64,000 nt of DNA from Bradyrhizobium sp. (GTDB lineage: Bacteria; Pseudomonadota; Alphaproteobacteria; Rhizobiales; Xanthobacteraceae). The stretch lies in assembly GCF_016219575.1 (NCBI RefSeq), contig NZ_JACRMG010000009.1, forward strand, positions 1,054,001-1,118,000, in the 5' to 3' direction. This document shows positions 26,040-33,431 of this stretch, in pieces (the stretch's first letter is position 1; every line of letters begins with the position of its first letter). A program made the position numbers and the translations under genes. The notes beneath the pieces are model-generated. The model saw only the letters and a program-made list of their open reading frames with translations. It had not been told where the DNA came from and searched no databases.

Positions 26040-26902
26040 TGCGTTCTCTCCCAAAGCTTGTGCATTTTTGGCCCGGTTAGGTGGGCAAAACCCTTCACCA
26101 CGCTGATGCGGCCGCGCTTCAGGAAATCGACGATCCCCTTCTCGTCGGGCGAGCTTGGCCTGCCGCGGGCAGTCAGCGTCAATTGCACGATCGTCTGGCC
26201 GTCCGCTCGGCGCGCCGGCTCGGCCGAAGCGATCAGGCGGCCGATCGGCTTGCCTTCCGCATCCCGCATGACATAGCGCAGCAGGAAGCGGAGATCCTCC
26301 GGCTTGCCGAGGTCGCCGAGTGCAAGACTGCCGGTGTGCTGCCCGAACAAATCGTCGGTCAGATCAGACAGATTGCTGCCCGGCGGCACGGGCATCTGGT
26401 TGATATAGGTAACCTCGCATTGATTCGGAATGATCGGCCCGAGCCCCGCTGCGGAAATTGTCTTCGAAAAGGTGGCAAAGCTGGACGTGAATGTATCGAG
26501 CATCCGCTCGAATCGCGGATAGTTGTCGGCCTGCCCGACCTTCCGCCAGTTGTGCAGGAATCGGTCCCTCTGGACCTGCAGCAATTCTGACCGCGCCTGG
26601 TTGATGAAAAACACGCGCGGCGCTTCCGGCGCCATCGAAAGCTGAAAGCTGATGCCTGGTACGAATTGCGGGTTCGACCCGAACGTCTCGAACACCGGCG
26701 GCAGCGCCGAAGCTTCCTCAAGGAGGGGAAATTGGTCCCGGAAAGGCTGCCAGACGAGCCCGAGGTGGGGCGTCATGAAGCCGGGAATCACGTCAAATTG
26801 TGCCCCGATCGCGACCTCGGTCAGCGGAGGCGCCCCAAACTCGGGAAGGTCTGCCGGCCGTCCGTTAATCATGTCGGCTTTGGACTCAGCTCGGGTTTGC
26901 AT
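26036..26902 (-). CDS. TIGR04255-family protein
   Basis: A 288-residue protein with the layout of this sporadically distributed family: PPLTEVAIGAQFDVIPGFMT at the N-terminus, GLVWQPFRDQFPLLEE, a PRVFFINQARSELLQVQRDR strand leading to LHNWRK and YPRFERML, and a C-terminal alpha/beta half. The family is known by its patchy distribution across bacteria, usually with one or two small partner genes, and has no established biochemical function. It leads a three-gene minus-strand operon, back-to-back with the five-gene operon starting at 27,282. Confidence 0.82.
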   Translation of the reverse strand: MQTRAESKADMINGRPADLPEFGAPPLTEVAIGAQFDVIPGFMTPHLGLVWQPFRDQFPLLEEASALPPVFETFGSNPQFVPGISFQLSMAPEAPRVFFINQARSELLQVQRDRFLHNWRKVGQADNYPRFERMLDTFTSSFATFSKTISAAGLGPIIPNQCEVTYINQMPVPPGSNLSDLTDDLFGQHTGSLALGDLGKPEDLRFLLRYVMRDAEGKPIGRLIASAEPARRADGQTIVQLTLTARGRPSSPDEKGIVDFLKRGRISVVKGFAHLTGPKMHKLWERTQ

Positions 26903-27281
26903 CAGCGAACCATATGGCGCTTAAGAAAGCCCTTCAAGGCTGGGAGCCGCTTGCCATCGTCCGAATCGCACGAATTTGACTGGTTTTTAGCGGAATTGTT
27001 GCCGTGCTCTGCTCATCATTCGGTTGACGTGATATTGACCTAGGAAGCGGGAATTTCAGTACGTTCGCATCGGACGGACTCATCGGCAGTTTCGGTTTAC
27101 CCTGGTCGGTCGCTGGAATCCACGTCTTGCCGGGTTCCGGCACCCCTCCGGCAACCGCATCCAAATTAACCATAAGACCGTCCGCAGTTTGCTGCAGATT
27201 GCGCTTTGATATCGCTCGCCGGGAAAGTGTAATAGAATATTAACTATCGGAGTTGGTTGGCGATTTTGGGGACGGGCTGCT
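26903..27281. other. Divergent control region between two operons
   Basis: 379 bases separating the minus-strand TIGR04255 operon from the plus-strand five-gene operon; promoters for both should lie here. A minus-strand frame at 26,934-27,173 (79 codons, MVNLDAVAGGVPEPGKTW) has only moderate coding bias and no ribosome-binding site, so I do not call it a gene. An A/T-rich stretch with TTGATA at 27,206 and TAATAG at 27,230 could be a weak plus-strand promoter. Confidence 0.45.
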
Positions 27282-28007
27282 TTGAAGCATGCTGCTTTTG
27301 CCATCGTGTGTTGTCTGGTCAGCGTTCATACGGTCCGTGCCGAGCCGCTACGGACCGTTCCTGAGATTGTCGACGCCGATACGATCTATGCAGGCTCGAC
27401 GAAGATACGTCTGAGTGGCATCGACGCTCCGGAGACAGACCAGGTCTGCATCGATGCCTCTGGTAAGGATTGGAATTGCGGGATCGAGGCTAGGGAAAAG
27501 CTTGAGGCTTTCGCGCAGAATCGCCCTTGGGTCTGTGAGCTTACCGGCACCGATGTTTATCAGCGCCGTCTTGGCTCCTGCACGGTAGCCGGAGAAGATA
27601 TCGCCCGATGGCTGGTGCGGAACGGCTTGGCCCTTGCCTTTCGACGATATTCCGACGCTTACGTTGCTGACGAAGACTTTGCCCGCGAACAAAAACGCGG
27701 CCTATGGAGCGGAGCGTTCATAGCGCCATGGGAATGGCGGCACCGGAGTTCCGCCACCGTTGTCCTCGGTGCGCTGGCGGTGCCTGTCACGGCGCAAAGC
27801 AGGTTGCTTTCCTCTGCCGCTGCTGCGCGGCCGCCCGCTCCGAGCTGTGCCATTAAGGGTAATCTCAAGAGTGCGGGCCAATGCATTTATCACATGCCCG
27901 GGGGGCGCTTTTACGATCGACTCGATATGCAACGAAATGCTTCGCGTCGCTGGTTCTGTAGCGAGGCCGAAGCTATTGCAGCCGGCTGCCGCAAGTCGAA
28001 GCTCTAG
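27282..28007 (+). CDS. Secreted thermonuclease-family protein with sunset-like C-terminal domain
   Basis: A 241-residue protein with a signal peptide (about 1-20, ending HTVRA). The staphylococcal-nuclease (SNc) fold follows: VDADTIYAGSTKIRLSGID, with Arg43, Asp48 and Glu51 spaced as the catalytic Arg/Asp/Glu of SNc, and Arg95/96 in DVYQRR as the second arginine. The C-terminus (CAIKGNLKSAGQCIYHMPGG ... WFCSEAEAIAAGC) resembles the sunset domain often found behind SNc or TM modules. It should cut nucleic acid in the periplasm or at the envelope. Start is TTG at 27,282; no other in-frame start is near. First gene of a five-gene operon. Confidence 0.85.
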   Translation: MKHAAFAIVCCLVSVHTVRAEPLRTVPEIVDADTIYAGSTKIRLSGIDAPETDQVCIDASGKDWNCGIEAREKLEAFAQNRPWVCELTGTDVYQRRLGSCTVAGEDIARWLVRNGLALAFRRYSDAYVADEDFAREQKRGLWSGAFIAPWEWRHRSSATVVLGALAVPVTAQSRLLSSAAAARPPAPSCAIKGNLKSAGQCIYHMPGGRFYDRLDMQRNASRRWFCSEAEAIAAGCRKSKL

Positions 28008-28025
28008 AGCAGGTCAAGTTTTCCC

Positions 28026-29474
28026 ATGAGTCCCACTGGCACCCGGCAATCTCCTATCGCGCGCATCTTGGGCTTGCTGAAACAGCCTGTGCATCCCTAT
28101 CGACCGGCCACTACAGTCTTCCTGGACCTGAACGTCGATCGCGTCGCTGACGAATTGCAGCTCGTGGCGCGGGGAAGAGAACGTGGCTCCCAGAATCGTC
28201 CGACTTCGGACTCGCAGACCCTAGATGACGTCGAGCATCAGACCATCGAACGAATTGAAGCGCACAAACAGGATTCTCACACCGTTTACCTGGACCACCT
28301 CCACACTTACGACGAGAGAGTGACTGCCCTCAGCTTCGAAGAACGCTTTGCAACCATCCAACAGGCGGCACCAGAAGCGGTCGGAGATTTCCGGGCTGAA
28401 GCAACGGTGGGCCGTGACGAGCTTTTTGCGTTGCGCCGTCGCCTAAATGAATCGGAGATCGAGCGCGAAAACTTCCGCGCCCGCCACGGGCTTCACAGAC
28501 CGGCAAGACTCGCGAGCCCAGGAAAACTCATCCTCAAGGTCGGTATTCTCGCCATCATGTTCGTAACCGAGGTAATAATCAACGGCAGCTTTCTCGCGAA
28601 CGCGAACGTCGGCGGTCTACTCGGTGGGGCTGTCCAAGCCGTCACATTCGCGGCACTGAACATCATCGCGAGCTTCCTCTTCGGCATGGTCCTCATACGC
28701 CTGATCAATCGCCGGAACTTTTTCCTCAAGCTTATCGGCGCCTTGTCGTTTCTTGGGTATGCGGCATTCGCCATCGTACTCAACCTGACGCTTGCCCATC
28801 TCCGGGAGATTCCGCCCAAGATTGATAGCGACGTCGGCCAAGAAGTCTTGCTTCGATTACTCACAGCACCTCACGTCCTCACCGATATCAATTCTTGGGT
28901 GTTCTTCAGTATCGGCTTCATTTTCTCACTGGTCGCAATGGCCGATGGCCTGTTGTTTTTCGACCCATATATCGGCTACGCCGGCCTTGAACGCCGCTGG
29001 CTGGAAGCCAGCAAGCAGTTCGCCAAGGCGAGAAGTGAGCTTATCGAAAGGCTTCGCGATATCCGGGAAGATTCGACGGAAGCGATGAACGCGGCTGCCC
29101 GTGATCTTTCCGTTCGGCGCAGCGAGTACGATTCCCTGTTGCAAGGCAGGAGCCGACTGGCCCAACGATTCAGCCAACACCAAAATCAAATCGAGCAGGC
29201 ATGCCGTGCCTTGCTTGAAATTTACCGCGAGGCGAACCGGGGCGCCCGCTCCACGCCACCCCCCAGTTATTTTTCCAAGACCTATAGCATGGAGCGCATT
29301 GTCTACGCTGGTGGTGAACCGGATTCCACCGCTCGCGAGCACCTGCGCCAGATGATCGCGGAAACACAGGAATTGCTCAAGCAACAGATTGCCGCCATTC
29401 ACGAAGCCTTCGACAGCGCCGTGAAAACTTATCGCGAAATTGACGAACTGCTGCCGGAGAAGAAGGGTGGCTAG
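28026..29474 (+). CDS. Polytopic membrane protein with long coiled-coil C-terminus (operon gene 2)
   Basis: A 482-residue protein: a hydrophilic, helix-rich N-terminal region (residues 1-165), four predicted membrane helices (about 167-190, 203-227, 235-257, 289-311), then a long coiled-coil region (about 320-480, RWLEASKQFAKARSELIERL onwards). No family recognised. It starts 18 bases after the nuclease gene, and its stop overlaps the GTG of the next gene by 8 bases. The topology suggests an inner-membrane scaffold that reaches into the cytoplasm and contacts the channel proteins encoded downstream. Confidence 0.88.
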   Translation: MSPTGTRQSPIARILGLLKQPVHPYRPATTVFLDLNVDRVADELQLVARGRERGSQNRPTSDSQTLDDVEHQTIERIEAHKQDSHTVYLDHLHTYDERVTALSFEERFATIQQAAPEAVGDFRAEATVGRDELFALRRRLNESEIERENFRARHGLHRPARLASPGKLILKVGILAIMFVTEVIINGSFLANANVGGLLGGAVQAVTFAALNIIASFLFGMVLIRLINRRNFFLKLIGALSFLGYAAFAIVLNLTLAHLREIPPKIDSDVGQEVLLRLLTAPHVLTDINSWVFFSIGFIFSLVAMADGLLFFDPYIGYAGLERRWLEASKQFAKARSELIERLRDIREDSTEAMNAAARDLSVRRSEYDSLLQGRSRLAQRFSQHQNQIEQACRALLEIYREANRGARSTPPPSYFSKTYSMERIVYAGGEPDSTAREHLRQMIAETQELLKQQIAAIHEAFDSAVKTYREIDELLPEKKGG

Positions 29475-30303
29475 AAGACGTCCAAGACAACGGAATACGC
29501 CGGGGATTGGTTGGGCGGGTATCGGCGGCATTTTGCTTATGCTGCTGGCCATCGCCGCTGGCGGGGGACTGGCTTATTTCTACTTCTCGACGCCAAAACG
29601 GCTGACTCTAGACGCTCAAAGCTTGTGCCCGGTGGACGGCCCCCAAGGCATCAGCGTGGTGCTGGTCGACACCTCCGACGACCTGCCAGAGACGACGCGA
29701 CGGGAAGTCCAAGTCATCCTTGACGACATGATTGCATCCCTTCCGCCGTTCTATAAGCTCGATATTCGAGTACTGGACATTGCGGGGGCCCGCAGCCGCT
29801 CGCTATTTTCAAAGTGCAACCCCGGTGACGGAGTGGGCCTGAGCGAGTGGACGGACAATCCTCGCATAGCGCGGCTGCGATGGATTGAGAGCTTTCGCAA
29901 ACCCGCTTCAGAGGCGGTAAGAAGCAGCATTGCCTCAGCAAAAGCCACCAGCTCGCCGCTCATGGCCGCCATTCAGGATATTGCCATTGAGCAGTTTTCC
30001 AGCGCTGCCAGTCAGAACGCCAAGAAGACCTTGACCGTCATCTCCGACATGATTGAGTACACTCGAGACTATAGCCAGTACCCGAAGGACGGCGATCTGT
30101 CTTTCCAGCGCTATAAGCAATCACCTGCCTACCTGAAATTTCGGACCGACTTGCATGGCGCAATCGTCGTTATCCGGTACGTGACCCGCCAGTCCAGGGG
30201 GCAGCCCTTACTCAACAACACGAGGCATGCCGAGTTCTGGATAGAATGGATGAAGGACAATCGAGCCTCCACCGTCAACGTCAAACGGCTTCAGGGAACC
30301 TAG
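29467..30303 (+). CDS. Membrane-anchored protein with vWA-like motif (operon gene 3)
   Basis: A 278-residue protein with a basic N-terminus, one membrane helix (about 17-40, WAGIGGILLMLLAIAAGGGL) and an extracytoplasmic domain. GISVVLVDTSDDLPETTRRE (residues 61-80) looks like the first strand and metal-site loop of a von Willebrand A-type fold (D-x-S-like), with later strands KLDIRVLDI and AKKTLTVISDM. vWA domains usually mediate protein contacts. GTG start at 29,467 has GGAGAAGAAGG just upstream and overlaps the previous stop; an ATG at 29,440 is in frame but lies deeper in the previous gene. Confidence 0.82.
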   Translation: MARRRPRQRNTPGIGWAGIGGILLMLLAIAAGGGLAYFYFSTPKRLTLDAQSLCPVDGPQGISVVLVDTSDDLPETTRREVQVILDDMIASLPPFYKLDIRVLDIAGARSRSLFSKCNPGDGVGLSEWTDNPRIARLRWIESFRKPASEAVRSSIASAKATSSPLMAAIQDIAIEQFSSAASQNAKKTLTVISDMIEYTRDYSQYPKDGDLSFQRYKQSPAYLKFRTDLHGAIVVIRYVTRQSRGQPLLNNTRHAEFWIEWMKDNRASTVNVKRLQGT

Positions 30304-30305
30304 GC

Positions 30306-31334
30306 GTGGCAATCGCGGAAACTCTTCGCCGATCACCGCCTGGCTTGCTGAGTGGGCTGCTTTTTTTTGCCGTCGTGCTGGCTGGCAGCGCTTACATAGT
30401 TTTCTCGAAATTTCACGGTTTCAGCGCTATCAACGTCACGACTGTTCCCGTCGTGATCATGATCACCTATGCGTTGATCCTTGGCGTCGCGCGCCTGTTC
30501 CGGCTTCGTGACGACCAGTCTGGCGACAATCTATATTACATGGGCTTCCTGTTTACGCTAACGAGCCTCGCCGTTTCGCTTTATCAATTTCGATCCGAAG
30601 GCTCAGCTGAACAGATTGTTCAGAATTTCGGCATTGCGATCGCCTCAACAATTGCCGGCATCACCCTTCGCATTTTGTTCAATCAGATGCGCCGTGATCC
30701 TGTCGAGGTTGAAGCAACCGCGCGTCTTGAACTCGCGGAAGCCTCACGGCGGGTCAAGCGGGAGCTGGACAGTACGGTACTAGAGTTCAGCTACTTCCGC
30801 CGCATGGCTCAACAGTCGATCAGCGATGCTTTGGATGAAGTGAAAGAGACTCTTGGCGACACCAGCGATAGACTGGCGGGCGAAATAAAGAAGTTTGCCG
30901 CAGCAGCCGGCAAACCTCTCGAAGAGGCGTCAAAGAAGTCTGGAGAAACGCTCGACGACATGAACGAGCGAATAGTCGAGACCCTTGAGACGGTATCCGC
31001 GCGCCTGGCGCACGAAAGCGAAGAGCTCTCACGAAGCACCGCGAGTATTGTCAATGCGATCGACGACGTAGCGACGAAGCTTGCTTCCTTGCAGACGCCC
31101 GACCAAATAATCGAAATCAAGCTCGCGCCGGTCATCTCGGCCCTCACCCGTGCCATTAACTCCTTCAACAAGAGCGCCGAAACTCAGGCAGAGGTCATTC
31201 AGGCCAATCTGCAGCAAACTCAGCAGGTCGGCGCAGCTGTGGTCAGGCTGATGCAGGAGCTTCGAGCTATCGAGGCGACGCGGACCACCGTGGGACCTTG
31301 GGGTTCGACAAGTCCAAGCGGGCTAGACCGGTAG
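30306..31334 (+). CDS. MotA/TolQ/ZorA-like channel subunit with coiled-coil tail (operon gene 4)
   Basis: A 342-residue protein with four predicted membrane helices (about 12-33, 44-66, 76-94, 104-125). The last two, with YMGFLFTLTSLAVSLYQF and VQNFGIAIASTIAGITLRIL, match the conserved helix pair of MotA/ExbB/TolQ/ZorA proteins that line the ion path. Residues 130-342 form a long coiled coil with repeated heptads, comparable in layout to the intracellular tail of Zorya ZorA. GTG start at 30,306, 2 bases after the previous stop. The next gene, 6 bases on, is the matching MotB-like partner. No enzymatic domain seen. Confidence 0.88.
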   Translation: MAIAETLRRSPPGLLSGLLFFAVVLAGSAYIVFSKFHGFSAINVTTVPVVIMITYALILGVARLFRLRDDQSGDNLYYMGFLFTLTSLAVSLYQFRSEGSAEQIVQNFGIAIASTIAGITLRILFNQMRRDPVEVEATARLELAEASRRVKRELDSTVLEFSYFRRMAQQSISDALDEVKETLGDTSDRLAGEIKKFAAAAGKPLEEASKKSGETLDDMNERIVETLETVSARLAHESEELSRSTASIVNAIDDVATKLASLQTPDQIIEIKLAPVISALTRAINSFNKSAETQAEVIQANLQQTQQVGAAVVRLMQELRAIEATRTTVGPWGSTSPSGLDR

Positions 31335-31340
31335 GGACCA

Positions 31341-32516
31341 ATGAAACCAACTTCTGCCTTGGATGGCGAAATCATTCAGCAGCGATCATCGTACCGGCAA
31401 GGACTAGTCCTCGGGCTCACCATGGCTGAAATCATGCTGCTCCTGGTATTCTGCCTCCTGATTGTAATGGCAACATTTCTAACAACGGAGCAATCAAAAC
31501 GAGTCGCTGCAGAAGAAAAGCTCTTGCAACAACAGGAGCAGAACCAGCGCGACCGTGACATGGTCGCTGCTCTTCGTCGAAACTCCGCCGTTCTTGAGAA
31601 ACTGCAGGCCTTTTCTGGTCTAACCGATCCGAAGGAGATTGATAAGTATTGGCGCGAGTTGGTCGATAGCCAGACGGCCATGGCCGATCTTCAGAAAATT
31701 GGTGTGTCGGTGAAGGAGGTTCGTGAGCGCCTCACTGATCTTGAGAAACTGCGATCGAACGGCCTTGACATCGACAAAGCTCTCCGAGACGTGGACGTCG
31801 TCAACGCCATTAACCGTGCGATGGCGAAGCCGGGACAACCCCCCCCTTCAACAGTTGATATTCTGAGTGCAATCGAAAAGGGAATGACCGGCGCCGGGCC
31901 CAGCGGCCACCAATGGCCCCCCATCATTGGCCTGAGCGAGGCTCTCGGCTATACGTTCAAGAGTGGAAGCGCAGAACTTTCGCCGGCCTTCCACAACACG
32001 CTGATTAGCAAGACCCCGAACGACATACTCAAGTATATCAAGAAGTACAATGTCGACGTGATCGAAGTGGTCGGACACACCGACGAGCAGCCGATTGGCA
32101 TGCGCCCATCAAATCTGGATCGAGATCTTCTCGCCGTCTTGAAGAGTACGGCCAACGTCGCAACCCTGGTACCTGCGGACAACGCGGGATTAGGCCTCGC
32201 TCGCGCGGTATCAGTTGTGAGCGTTTTGCGCCAAAGCTCCCTCCTAGCGGGCTACAAGCTCATCCCGCTATCGGGCGCGCAGCTCGTCAACACCGACGAG
32301 ACGCTTGCCATCTTGGGCATTCCCGCGAACGTCCCGGAGCGGCGCCGTATTGAAATCCGGTTGCGCAAGTCGGTGCCGCAAGAAACCACGGCAAGTATTG
32401 CGGCCGAGCCAATACTGCCGAAGCCGCGCCCCTTGGCGAAACAACCGCAGCAACCACGACCTCCTTCGCTAGCGCCTAAGGCAGGCCCTAGGCAGATTGT
32501 GACACCGGCCAATTGA
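31341..32516 (+). CDS. MotB/ZorB-like protein with OmpA peptidoglycan-binding domain (operon gene 5)
   Basis: A 391-residue protein. One N-terminal helix, GLTMAEIMLLLVFCLLIVMA (from residue 25), fits the MotB/ExbD/ZorB channel helix, but the ion-carrying acid is Glu30 rather than the usual Asp. A coiled-coil stalk follows (about 47-150). An OmpA-C domain spans about 195-345: IEVVGHTDEQPIG near 239 and ERRRIEIRLR near 333 are its peptidoglycan-binding signatures. The last 45 residues are proline-rich. With the preceding gene it should form an ion-driven stator-like complex anchored to the cell wall. Last gene of the operon. Confidence 0.92.
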   Translation: MKPTSALDGEIIQQRSSYRQGLVLGLTMAEIMLLLVFCLLIVMATFLTTEQSKRVAAEEKLLQQQEQNQRDRDMVAALRRNSAVLEKLQAFSGLTDPKEIDKYWRELVDSQTAMADLQKIGVSVKEVRERLTDLEKLRSNGLDIDKALRDVDVVNAINRAMAKPGQPPPSTVDILSAIEKGMTGAGPSGHQWPPIIGLSEALGYTFKSGSAELSPAFHNTLISKTPNDILKYIKKYNVDVIEVVGHTDEQPIGMRPSNLDRDLLAVLKSTANVATLVPADNAGLGLARAVSVVSVLRQSSLLAGYKLIPLSGAQLVNTDETLAILGIPANVPERRRIEIRLRKSVPQETTASIAAEPILPKPRPLAKQPQQPRPPSLAPKAGPRQIVTPAN

Positions 32517-32657
32517 ACACCAGATTTAGCCTCTCCGGTCATGAGGCCAACCAATAACGCAACAGCTGTCATGTTGTTGAAGCCGTCGATCGGCGTATCA
32601 AACGCATGCAAATGCGACTTCGTCCTGCAAGTCTAATCGTTCGCGTCATTTTTTATC

Positions 32658-32816
32658 TCACCAGCTTTCCGGTTGGTAACGCCGAACCTTGTCTGGTCGC
32701 GCCCCCAGAGATTTCGCAGCGTTGATGATGGTCCGCCGCTGTTGTGACTTCTCCGACCAGCGCATTTTTTGGACCCGCCCTTGGGATGATCGAGCCCGCT
32801 CGCATTCAGTGGTCAT
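32658..32816 (-). CDS. Small hypothetical protein, coupled to the upstream gene
   Basis: A 52-residue basic protein (MTTECERARSSQGRVQKMRW start) whose C-terminal half (RRTIINAAKSLGARPDKVRR) looks like a short helix-turn-helix-sized segment. Its ATG overlaps the stop of the upstream gene (ATGA at 32,813-32,816), with GGAGG immediately before it. Evidence is the overlap and composition only. Confidence 0.4.
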   Translation of the reverse strand: MTTECERARSSQGRVQKMRWSEKSQQRRTIINAAKSLGARPDKVRRYQPESW

Positions 32817-33136
32817 CCTCCATGTTCGTGAAGACGTCGTTGAGACGGCTCTCGCCGGCAATTGAGATTATCGGCTTCAATGCGTGTCGGCAGCGCTCCC
32901 AGGATGGTGGCGGCAGCTGGGCTAACGACGCCAGCGTGCTCTCGCGCAGAGCGGATTAGCGCTTGGGAGGTCCGGCAGTAACTGCGACCCCGCCAATCGT
33001 CTCCACGCGACTTTTTTGGCGAACCGCGGCGCTGGAGAACCCACTGTATCCGATCTCGGCACTCTACGACGCGCCAATCCGGATTAAGCTGGGCGACGAA
33101 GCCGCGATAGTCGTCCGCCGTCTCGATAGGACTCAT
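32813..33136 (-). CDS. Conserved small hypothetical protein (WRVVECRDRIQWVLQRR type)
   Basis: A 107-residue soluble protein starting MSPIETADDYRGFVAQLNPD. Its core pattern (WRVVECRDRIQWVLQRR, WRGRSYCRTSQALIRSAREH, ILGALPTRIE) matches small proteins repeatedly found in Bradyrhizobium accessory regions, possibly phage- or plasmid-derived. No function known. Starting at this internal ATG removes 11 arginine-rich residues of a longer open frame. Confidence 0.6.
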   Translation of the reverse strand: MSPIETADDYRGFVAQLNPDWRVVECRDRIQWVLQRRGSPKKSRGDDWRGRSYCRTSQALIRSAREHAGVVSPAAATILGALPTRIEADNLNCRREPSQRRLHEHGG

Positions 33137-33279
33137 CGGCCGGCTCCGGAACCGACACTTGCGGAACAAGATTTCGACAAATCAGCGTAAGCCGTGCGCC
33201 GAGCAAGGCCGCAAACAATGAATGTTTCGGCGGACCTCCAAAACGGAGGTGAGAACGACGGAGGAACAAGATTGACCCG

Positions 33280-33302
33280 CCCGGGACTTTCCCCGGGACA
33301 TT
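33280..33302 (+). repeat. Tandem CCCGGGACTTT pair, right end (candidate integrase arm sites)
   Basis: CCCGGGACTTT at 33,280-33,290 and CCCGGGACATT at 33,292-33,302, again with a 12-base period and the same orientation as the left-end pair. A third weaker copy (CCGGGATTAT) follows at about 33,316. The pair lies about 130 bases inside the right attachment site. Confidence 0.55.
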
Positions 33303-33431
33303 TTGCCGGCTTTTCCGGGATTATCCCTCGATTTGTTCGCTTTCCGGTCGTGCCACGCGCCAGCGAATTGTTTCTAACGCCTTGGTTTCCCGAGCCTTTT
33401 TTACCCGAGAAAGCCCTAGGGAGAATGTCGC

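Noticed and set aside
26934..27173. 79-codon minus-strand frame between the two operons
   Set aside because: Only moderate coding bias, no ribosome-binding site, lies where divergent promoters are expected.
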